12,277 nt of DNA, taken from NCBI GenBank assembly GCA_946543095.1, contig CAMNLO010000017.1, positions 1-12,277 on the forward strand, written 5' to 3'. The DNA comes from an uncultured bacterium. GTDB taxonomy: Bacteria; Bacillota; Clostridia; Lachnospirales; Lachnospiraceae. The notes below the pieces were generated by a model that saw only the letters and a program-made list of their open reading frames with translations, was not told the origin of the DNA and made no database searches. This document shows positions 6,541 through 12,277 of the stretch, piece by piece. Within the stretch, counting starts at the first letter, position 1; the number at the start of each line of letters is the position of its first letter. The translations under genes and the position numbers were made by a program.

Positions 6541-7776
6541 TTGATCAAGCTTTTAATTATCGCAGATGATTTTACGGGAGCACTGGACACGGGGGTGCAG
6601 CTGGCCTCGGCAGGGGCGAATGTCATTGTCCGCATGGACTACAATTTTGACCTGGCGGTGCTTCCCGAGGATGTGGAGGTAGTGGTGGTGAACACGGAAT
6701 CCAGGCATCTGGGTCCCGGGGAAGCCTACGATATCGTGTATGATGTGGTGGAAAGAGCCATCCGCCACGGTGTCCCCCATATCTACAAAAAGACGGATTC
6801 CGGCCTTCGGGGCAATATCGGCGCAGAGCTTTCCGCCGCCCTGGATGCTTCCGGCAGGATGGAGCTGGATTTTATTCCCGCCTTCCCCCAGATGAACCGT
6901 CTGACCATTGCCGGTGTCCAGTACATCGACGGGATCCCCGTTGCCAACAGCGTTTTCGGAACGGATCCCTTTAACCCCGTCAAGCATTCCTCTCTTGAGG
7001 ATATCATCGGCAGCCAGAGCGAGACCCCTGTTGTTCTGGGGTATGATCAGGAGATCACCACTCCCTCCATTCGAGTTTTGGATATTTCTTCGGAGGGTGA
7101 GCTGTTATACTGCGGTCAGTCTTTAGCAAAAATGAACGGTCTTTCGCTGATCGCGGGATGCGCGGGCTTTGCATCCGTCCTGCCCAAGCTTTTGAAGCTC
7201 ACCCTCAATGAAGAAAAAAAAGAGGTTCAGTTCCACGGCGGGCTCCTTGTGGGCAACGGTTCCGTGAACCCCATTTCCATCGCGCAGCTGAACCAGGCGG
7301 AAGCGGACGGCTTCTACAGAAAGCGCCTGAGCGTCCACGAAAAGCTGGACGAATACTTCTGGACCACCCCCCAGGGAAGACGGGTCGTGGAGGAGCTTGC
7401 AAACAAGGTCCGGCAGAATCCCAGGGTCCTTTTGGACACCAACGATCTGCCCATGAGCGAGGAGACCTCCCGCTATGTTTCGGAGCTGGGGCTTTCCAGA
7501 GAGACCATGCGCAAGCGGATCTCCCATTCCATGGGAGAATTATTAAAGAATCTGATGGACAAGGGAATCGAGAGAACCTTCCTGGTGATGGGCGGAGACA
7601 CCCTGCAGAGCTTCCTGTATCAGGTGGGCGTGGTGCAGATGCGTCCCATCCGTGAGATCCTGCCGGGCAGCGTCCTTTCCGAGTTTGAATGGAACGGAAA
7701 GACCTATCATCTGGTGTCCAAGTCCGGAGGCTTCGGGGAAGCGGACCTGATCCTGAAGCTGGAAAAAGAGATCTGA
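6541..7776 (+). CDS. Four-carbon acid-sugar kinase (DUF1537 / OtnK-DtnK family)
   Basis: The 411-residue cytoplasmic kinase is expected to use ATP to phosphorylate the terminal (C4) hydroxyl of a tetronic acid such as D-threonate or D-erythronate. The N-terminal substrate domain has A-D-D-F-T-G-A (8-14), K-K-T-D-S-G-L-R-G-N (83-92) and P-A-F-P-Q-M-N-R (113-120). The C-terminal nucleotide domain has G-N-G-S-V-N-P (238-244), G-G-D-T (351-354) and S-K-S-G-G-F-G (393-399). Both domains are complete and the length is normal. The start is TTG at 6541, backed by GGGAG, which may keep expression low. It is the first gene of a five-gene unit. The next gene begins 17 bases after its stop, and a PdxA2-type partner lies three genes downstream, the pairing described for D-threonate and D-erythronate breakdown. 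Which acid is used cannot be read from sequence. Confidence 0.9.
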   Translation: MIKLLIIADDFTGALDTGVQLASAGANVIVRMDYNFDLAVLPEDVEVVVVNTESRHLGPGEAYDIVYDVVERAIRHGVPHIYKKTDSGLRGNIGAELSAALDASGRMELDFIPAFPQMNRLTIAGVQYIDGIPVANSVFGTDPFNPVKHSSLEDIIGSQSETPVVLGYDQEITTPSIRVLDISSEGELLYCGQSLAKMNGLSLIAGCAGFASVLPKLLKLTLNEEKKEVQFHGGLLVGNGSVNPISIAQLNQAEADGFYRKRLSVHEKLDEYFWTTPQGRRVVEELANKVRQNPRVLLDTNDLPMSEETSRYVSELGLSRETMRKRISHSMGELLKNLMDKGIERTFLVMGGDTLQSFLYQVGVVQMRPIREILPGSVLSEFEWNGKTYHLVSKSGGFGEADLILKLEKEI

Positions 7777-7793
7777 TAAAGGAGAATCTGAAT

Positions 7794-8945
7794 ATGCTGA
7801 CACAATACAGTTTAAAAATGCCGAAGCAGGTCTTCGGCGGGGAAAACAGTCTGGACAGGCTTGCGGAATGCCTTCAGGGCGTGAAAAAAGCAGCTGTCTT
7901 TACCGATGCCGGGATCGAAGGCGCGGGACTCCTTGAGCCTGTGCTTTCCCGGATGAAAAATGCCGACATCCCTTATGATATCTTAAAGGATCTTCCTCCG
8001 GAGCCCACCTATTCTCAGGCCCAGGCTCTGGTGGATGCCTTTAAGAGCTCGGGCTGCGACTATATCATCGCAGTGGGCGGCGGCTCCGTCATGGACACGG
8101 CGAAGCTGGCAAGCCTCTGCGCCACCGACGAATACGGCATCAGGGAGCTTTTGGATGAGCCCCTGAAGGCCAGGAAGACCATAAAGACACTGATGATCCC
8201 CACCACCGCCGGGACCGGGGCGGAAGCCACCCCCAACGCCATTGTGGCGGTCCCCGAAAAGGAGCTGAAGGTGGGCATCGTGAATCCGGAGATGATCGCG
8301 GACACCGTGATCCTGGATCCGGAAATGATCAAAAAGCTGCCCAGGAAGATTGCGGCATCCACCGGAGTGGACGCCCTCTGCCACGCCATCGAGTGCTTCA
8401 CCGGCAACAAGGCAAATCCCTTCAGCGATATCTTCGCTCTCGAGGCTCTGGACCTGATCTTAAACAATATCGAAAAGGCCTGTGATGATCCGGAGGCCAT
8501 TCAGGAAAAGATCAATATGCAGCTTGGCAGCTTCTATGCCGGCATTGCCATCACCGCCTCCGGCACCACCGCGGTCCACGCCTTAAGCTATCCTCTGGGA
8601 GGCAAGTACCATATCGCCCACGGCGTCTCCAACGCCATTTTGCTGATGCCGGTGATGAGATTCAACGAAAGCGCCTGCAGGGAGAAGTTTGCCGCGGCCT
8701 ATGACCGCTGCATCCGTCCGAAGAAGCATCTGGATACAGAAGGCAAGAGCAACGCGGTCCTTGAGAAAATGGATGGCATCGTGAAGCATCTGAACATTCC
8801 CACAAGCCTTGCGGAGTTCGGCGTGCCGAAGGAGGATCTGGAAGGGCTTGTGAAAGCGGGCATGGAGGTGCAGCGCCTCCTCACCAACAATATGCGCGAG
8901 GTGACCGCAGAGGACGCGAGGAAGATCTATCAGGAAGTGCTGTGA
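7794..8945 (+). CDS. Iron-containing (group III) alcohol dehydrogenase
   Basis: The 383-residue protein matches the metal-dependent group III alcohol dehydrogenases (FucO, EutG and 1,3-propanediol dehydrogenase types), which interconvert an alcohol and an aldehyde or ketone with NAD(H). The nucleotide site is G-G-G-S-V-M-D-T-A-K (95-104), followed by T-T-A-G-T-G-A-E (137-144). All four expected metal ligands are present: Asp193 and His197 in D-A-L-C-H, His262 in A-V-H-A-L-S-Y-P-L-G, and His276 in H-I-A-H-G. The ATG at 7794 follows AGGAG (7780-7784). The open frame runs 35 codons back into the kinase gene, but without family resemblance. Its place between a kinase and an aldolase suggests it handles the aldehyde made by the aldolase, or a side-product of the acid sugar. 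This is an inference. Confidence 0.9.
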   Translation: MLTQYSLKMPKQVFGGENSLDRLAECLQGVKKAAVFTDAGIEGAGLLEPVLSRMKNADIPYDILKDLPPEPTYSQAQALVDAFKSSGCDYIIAVGGGSVMDTAKLASLCATDEYGIRELLDEPLKARKTIKTLMIPTTAGTGAEATPNAIVAVPEKELKVGIVNPEMIADTVILDPEMIKKLPRKIAASTGVDALCHAIECFTGNKANPFSDIFALEALDLILNNIEKACDDPEAIQEKINMQLGSFYAGIAITASGTTAVHALSYPLGGKYHIAHGVSNAILLMPVMRFNESACREKFAAAYDRCIRPKKHLDTEGKSNAVLEKMDGIVKHLNIPTSLAEFGVPKEDLEGLVKAGMEVQRLLTNNMREVTAEDARKIYQEVL

Positions 8946-9000
8946 TAACGCGGTCGTTCCGTATACATTCAACCAATATTTCGAACAGAAAGGATTCCGC

Positions 9001-9906
9001 ATGGCAAAAGAGATCAAAGGCATCATCCCACCCATCATCACTCCCATGAAGGAGGATGAGACCATCAACCTGGAGGAGCTCAGAAACCAGATCGAGCGTC
9101 AGATCGAAGGCGGCGTGCACGCGCTCTTCGCCTTCGGCACCAACGGGGAAGGCTACATCTTAAGCGAGCAGGAAAAATACGAGGTCCTGGAAGCCATGGT
9201 GGACCAGGTGAAGGGGCGCGTTCCCGTGTACGCAGGAAGCGGCTGCATCTCCACCAAAGACACCATCCGGGTCAGCAAGGAGGCGGAGCGCCTGGGAGCG
9301 GACATTCTCTCCATCATCACCCCCAGCTTTGCCGTGGCCTCCCAGAAGGAGCTCTATGACCACTACACAGAGGTGGCAAAGCATGTGAACATTCCCATCG
9401 TGCTCTACAATATCCCGGCACGCACCGGCAATAAGCTGCTGCCCGAGACGGTGCAGAAGCTGGCAAAGGATGTGGACCTGATCATGGGAGCCAAGGATTC
9501 CAGCGGCGACTGGGACAATCTCCAGGCATACATCAGGCTGACAAAGGAGCTGGACAAGGACTTCAGAGTCCTCTCCGGCAATGATTCCCTGATCTTGAAA
9601 TCCCTGCAGGCCGGCGGTGCCGGCGGCATCGCGGGCTGCGCCAATGTGTACCCGAAGGTCCTCTCTTCCATCTATGAACTGTTCCAGGCAGGGAAGCTGG
9701 AGGAAGCACAGAAGGCCCAGGACTCCATCGCAAGCTTCCGGGCAGTGTTCAAATACGGCAATCCCAACACGGTGGTGAAAAAGGCCGTGAAGCTGTTAGG
9801 TTATCCCGTGGGGGACTGCAGAAGGCCCTTCAACTATTTAAGCGACGAGGGTATGGAAGAGCTGAAAAAAGTACTGGAAGAAAACAAAGCCGCAGGAATG
9901 CAGTAG
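9001..9906 (+). CDS. DapA/N-acetylneuraminate-lyase family aldolase, substrate unknown
   Basis: This 301-residue class I (Schiff-base) TIM-barrel enzyme belongs to the dihydrodipicolinate synthase/N-acetylneuraminate lyase family. The lysine that binds the 2-oxoacid is Lys165 in G-A-K-D-S-S-G. The catalytic Tyr136 is in Y-N-I-P, followed by Arg141-Thr-Gly. The substrate loop reads G-T-N-G-E-G (46-51), with Asn where true DapA has a second Thr, as in several oxoacid aldolases or lyases of the superfamily. With its catabolic neighbours this argues against lysine synthesis; it more likely cleaves a 2-oxo acid to pyruvate (or a related 2-oxoacid) and an aldehyde. AAAGGA (8989-8994) lies 6 bases before the ATG. 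It follows the alcohol dehydrogenase by 55 bases with no terminator, and pdxA2 starts 12 bases after it. Confidence 0.88.
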   Translation: MAKEIKGIIPPIITPMKEDETINLEELRNQIERQIEGGVHALFAFGTNGEGYILSEQEKYEVLEAMVDQVKGRVPVYAGSGCISTKDTIRVSKEAERLGADILSIITPSFAVASQKELYDHYTEVAKHVNIPIVLYNIPARTGNKLLPETVQKLAKDVDLIMGAKDSSGDWDNLQAYIRLTKELDKDFRVLSGNDSLILKSLQAGGAGGIAGCANVYPKVLSSIYELFQAGKLEEAQKAQDSIASFRAVFKYGNPNTVVKKAVKLLGYPVGDCRRPFNYLSDEGMEELKKVLEENKAAGMQ

Positions 9907-9918
9907 AAAGGAAACGCA

Positions 9919-11001
9919 ATGATCGAAAGACCTCTCATCGGTATCTCCATGGGCGACCCCTTCGGCAACGGCCCTGAGATCACGGTAAAAGCATTGAACG
10001 ACAAAAGCATCTACGAGCGCTGCCGCCCTCTGGTGGTAGGGGACCTGTCCGTCATGGATTACGCCCTGAAGGTGGCGAAAAAGGTGAACGGCATCGACTT
10101 AAAGCTCCATCCCGTCGTCTCCCCTGCGGATGGTCTCTATGAGGCAGGCACCATCGACCTGCTGGATATGGACCTGGTGCCGGAGCGGGAAATCCCCAAC
10201 ACCTTAAACGAGGACGAGCCGAAGCCCTTCGGCATCGGAGCCAGCAAGCTGGGCGGGGAAGCCTCCTTCCAGTATGTGGTGAAGGTCATCGACCTGGCCA
10301 TGAAGAATGAGATCGACGCCACCGTGACCAATGCCTTCTCCAAAGAAGCCATCAACATGGCGGGACATCATTTCTCCGGACACACGGAGGTCTACGCACA
10401 TTATACAAATACGCCGAAATATGCTATGATGCTGTCACATGAGGACCTTCGTGTGGTCCATGTGAGCACCCATGTCTCCCTCCTGGAGGCTTGTGCCAGA
10501 GTGAAAAAGGAGCGGGTCCTGGAGGTCATCCGGATGACGGACGAGGCCTTAAAGCAGCTGGGGATCGAGCATCCGAAGCTGGCAGTGGCGGGCTTAAACC
10601 CCCATGCCGGAGAAGCGGGAATGTTCGGCACGGAGGAGATCAGGGAGATCAATCCTGCCATTGAGCAGGCTCTTTCCGAAGGCATCGATATCCCGGACAA
10701 AAAGGCACTGCCTCCGGACACGGTGTTTTCCAAGGCTTTGGGCGGCTGGTACGATGCCGTCGTGGTGATGTACCACGATCAGGGCCATATCCCGCTGAAG
10801 GTGAAGGGCTTTGTGTACGATAAGGGCGCAGGCAAATGGGAAGCGGTGGCAGGCATCAATGTGACCCTGGGGCTGCCCATCATCCGGGCTGCCGTGGACC
10901 ACGGCACCGCCTACGGCCACGCAGGCATGGGCCACGCCAATGAGTTGAGCCTCATCAATGCCATGGACTATGCCATCCGCCTGGGAAAAAACAGAGGCTA
11001 G
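9919..11001 (+). CDS. pdxA2: PdxA2-type 4-phospho-tetronate dehydrogenase (4-hydroxythreonine-4-phosphate dehydrogenase family)
   Basis: The 360-residue protein is a PdxA-family, metal- and NAD-dependent dehydrogenase. Paired with a DUF1537 kinase, such enzymes oxidise C3 of 4-phospho-D-threonate or -erythronate, and the product loses CO2 to give dihydroxyacetone phosphate. Visible marks are M-G-D-P-F-G-N-G-P-E (11-20), S-G-H-T-E with metal ligand His155, G-L-N-P-H-A-G-E-A-G-M-F-G-T-E-E (225-240), Y-H-D-Q-G-H with His286, and N-V-T-L-G-L-P (314-320). I cannot assign the third metal histidine with certainty. It is about 30 residues longer than vitamin B6 PdxA, partly from an insertion around 299-311. 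The HDQGH-I-P variant, the catabolic neighbours and the absence of other B6 genes favour PdxA2. AAGGA (9908-9912) precedes the ATG. Confidence 0.87.
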   Translation: MIERPLIGISMGDPFGNGPEITVKALNDKSIYERCRPLVVGDLSVMDYALKVAKKVNGIDLKLHPVVSPADGLYEAGTIDLLDMDLVPEREIPNTLNEDEPKPFGIGASKLGGEASFQYVVKVIDLAMKNEIDATVTNAFSKEAINMAGHHFSGHTEVYAHYTNTPKYAMMLSHEDLRVVHVSTHVSLLEACARVKKERVLEVIRMTDEALKQLGIEHPKLAVAGLNPHAGEAGMFGTEEIREINPAIEQALSEGIDIPDKKALPPDTVFSKALGGWYDAVVVMYHDQGHIPLKVKGFVYDKGAGKWEAVAGINVTLGLPIIRAAVDHGTAYGHAGMGHANELSLINAMDYAIRLGKNRG

Positions 11002-11079
11002 ACATTTACAAAGGTTTTTATGGCTCCTTCGGGCCGTGAAAATAAAATGTATCAATCAAATTCATTCAGGGAGGTAATC
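11002..11079 (+). other. Intercistronic leader before the receptor gene
   Basis: These 78 bases hold a short imperfect stem (GGCTC 11022-11026 / GGGCC 11031-11035, with one G-T pair) and the strong ribosome site GGGAGGT (11069-11075). The stem is too weak and lacks a T-run, so it is not a terminator. It may mark a processing or stabilising point that raises receptor levels above the enzymes, which is usual for solute-binding proteins. Confidence 0.3.
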
Positions 11080-12273
11080 ATGAAAAAAAGCTTGAAAAAA
11101 CTCATCGCGCTGGGACTTACCCTTATGATGGCAGTCTCAGTCACAGCCTGCGGCGGTACCGCCGCACCCGCAGCGGACTCGAATGGAACCGGAGGTTCCA
11201 ATGCTGCCGCTCCCGCGGCTGATGCTGCCGCACCTGCCGCCGACGCCGCTGCTCCCGCAGCCGATGCCGCTGCTCCTGCAGCCGACGCAGCCGCACCTGC
11301 CGCCGACGCTGCCGCACCCGCAGAGGGCGCCATTGACATGAGCGGTGTCTCCTTAAACTTCTGGTCCGATAAGGTGGGCTCCGGTTCCTACAACATGATC
11401 GTTGCAATGAGCAAGGTGTTAGAGGAAAAAGGCGGCTTCGCCGAGGTGAATGTGGATCCTTCCTATCCCGGCGGCATGGGCGCACCCTACATCTTCAAGG
11501 CCAACAATGTGGATCTTTCCTTTGCCAACGGCGCTCCCGCAAAGTGGGCAATGGAGACCGGTACCCTGGGGAACCCTCCGACAGACGGCTACAAGGCTGC
11601 CATCGGCTCCCTTACCGCAGTCTGCTACATCAACCTGATCCGCAACGATTTCCTGAAGAAGTACAATGTTTCCACTCTGGAAGAGATCTTCGAGAAGAAG
11701 CTGCCCCTGAGAATGGGCTGCTCCCCCAGAGGCTCCATGGACGCGGAAGGCGCCTACAGACTGCTTGAGTACTTCGGCGTGACCCTTGAGGATCTTCAGT
11801 CCTGGGGCGGCGACATCATCGAGCAGGGCGGCGATGCCAACGCGGAAGCCATTGCCGACGGCCAGATCGACTTCTATGTGGACCATACCTCTTCCTCCTC
11901 CTCCACCATGGCACAGATCGCTTCCACCTGCGATGTCACCTTCTTACAGTGGTCCGATGATATGTGCAAGTGGTTCATGGACACCCTTGGCTTCGACCTG
12001 ATCACGGTCCCTGCAAACAGCTTCACCGGCCAGACCGAAGAGCTGCATCTGCCCGGCTCCCCCGACGCATTGTTCGTCAACGAGAACCTGGATGATGACG
12101 TGGTGTACATGATCGTCAAGACCTTAAGCGAGAACCGCGATGAGCTGGTCCACGAGTATGCTTCCTTAGAGCCCTGGGATCCCGCAACCGCATGGGAGCC
12201 CACCAAGAGAGGCGGCATCGACCTCCATCCCGGCGCTGAGAGATATTACAAAGAGATGGGATACATGAAGTAA
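11080..12273 (+). CDS. TAXI-family TRAP transporter solute-binding lipoprotein
   Basis: The 397-residue protein is an exported solute receptor of the TAXI branch of TRAP transporters, which use ion gradients to import organic acids. Residues 1-23 form a lipoprotein signal: a K-rich start, a hydrophobic core, then V-T-A-C with lipidated Cys24. Residues 25-86 are a low-complexity linker containing AAAPAAD repeats. The TAXI domain starts near 90: G-S-G-S-Y-N-M-I (100-107) after the first strand, S-Y-P-G-G-M and an F-A-N-G loop, and the diagnostic end L-H-P-G-A-E-R-Y-Y-K-E-M-G. The ATG at 11080 is chosen over one 20 codons upstream because GGAGG lies 5 bases before it and the signal peptide begins there. 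As last gene of the unit seen here, it probably brings in the acid degraded by the upstream enzymes. The membrane subunit is not in the window. Confidence 0.92.
   Translation: MKKSLKKLIALGLTLMMAVSVTACGGTAAPAADSNGTGGSNAAAPAADAAAPAADAAAPAADAAAPAADAAAPAADAAAPAEGAIDMSGVSLNFWSDKVGSGSYNMIVAMSKVLEEKGGFAEVNVDPSYPGGMGAPYIFKANNVDLSFANGAPAKWAMETGTLGNPPTDGYKAAIGSLTAVCYINLIRNDFLKKYNVSTLEEIFEKKLPLRMGCSPRGSMDAEGAYRLLEYFGVTLEDLQSWGGDIIEQGGDANAEAIADGQIDFYVDHTSSSSSTMAQIASTCDVTFLQWSDDMCKWFMDTLGFDLITVPANSFTGQTEELHLPGSPDALFVNENLDDDVVYMIVKTLSENRDELVHEYASLEPWDPATAWEPTKRGGIDLHPGAERYYKEMGYMK
11203..11328 (+). repeat. Six tandem 21-bp units encoding an AAAPAAD linker
   Basis: Residues 42-76 are five perfect copies of Ala-Ala-Ala-Pro-Ala-Ala-Asp. 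Residues 77-83 are a sixth ending Glu-Gly. At the DNA level the units differ at synonymous positions. Units 2 and 5 differ by one base and units 3 and 4 by two, so the array grew by segment duplication and then drifted under protein-level constraint. It tethers the receptor domain to the lipidated cysteine. Confidence 0.9.
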
Positions 12274-12277
12274 AAAT

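Noticed and set aside
9919..11001. Vitamin B6 biosynthetic pdxA
   Set aside because: The protein is longer than PdxA, has the HDQGH variant and sits among a DUF1537 kinase, an aldolase and a TAXI receptor, with no other pyridoxine gene in sight.
11043..11048. TAAAAT as the -10 of a separate promoter for the TAXI receptor
   Set aside because: No acceptable -35 lies 15-19 bases upstream and there is no TG extension. Read-through from pdxA2 is simpler.
11203..11328. CRISPR-like array
   Set aside because: The units are contiguous 21-bp coding repeats with no spacers, lying in frame in a lipoprotein gene.

Overview
The window looks like chromosomal DNA from an anaerobic Firmicute, most likely a Lachnospiraceae-type Clostridia. 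The evidence is the moderately GC-rich coding sequence with GGAGG-type ribosome sites, extended -10 promoters of the form TGCTAYACT, a butyrate-type acyl-CoA:acid CoA-transferase, an RqcH-type NFACT protein and a TAXI-type TRAP receptor with a lipoprotein signal. The lineage is an inference from protein style; no rRNA or tRNA gene is present to anchor it.

Left part (1-1998, + strand): the 3' end of a malate/L-lactate dehydrogenase (Ldh) family oxidoreductase is followed 13 bases later by a membrane-bound Cache-HAMP-GGDEF diguanylate cyclase. The GGDEF domain of the cyclase is cut by one in-frame TAG. A run of GC-rich hairpins ends this unit and separates it from the convergent gene.

Middle part (1999-6384): an acyl-CoA:carboxylate CoA-transferase (-), a ketopantoate-reductase-family dehydrogenase (+) and the ribosome quality-control factor rqcH (-) each form a single-gene unit. 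Their promoters can be read directly. The CoA-transferase promoter settles its start codon at 3345, the dehydrogenase has a long structured leader, and rqcH appears to be leaderless.

Right part (6385-12277, + strand): a promoter flanked by two copies of a 15-bp palindrome (GTTTNANNNTNAAAC) precedes five co-directional genes. They encode a DUF1537 four-carbon acid-sugar kinase (TTG start), an iron-type alcohol dehydrogenase, a DapA/NAL-family Schiff-base aldolase, a PdxA2-type 4-phospho-acid dehydrogenase and a TAXI solute-binding lipoprotein. The working model is that the TAXI/TRAP system imports an acid sugar, the kinase phosphorylates it at C4, and PdxA2 oxidises and decarboxylates the product to dihydroxyacetone phosphate. 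The aldolase and alcohol dehydrogenase look like a second, unassigned branch that makes an aldehyde and interconverts it with an alcohol. The TRAP membrane subunit is not in the window and probably lies just downstream.

No mobile element, CRISPR array, RNA gene or defence system is visible. The points most worth following are the five-gene acid-sugar operon with its paired operators, the nonsense-interrupted cyclase, the predicted leaderless rqcH transcript and the AAAPAAD repeat linker of the TAXI receptor.
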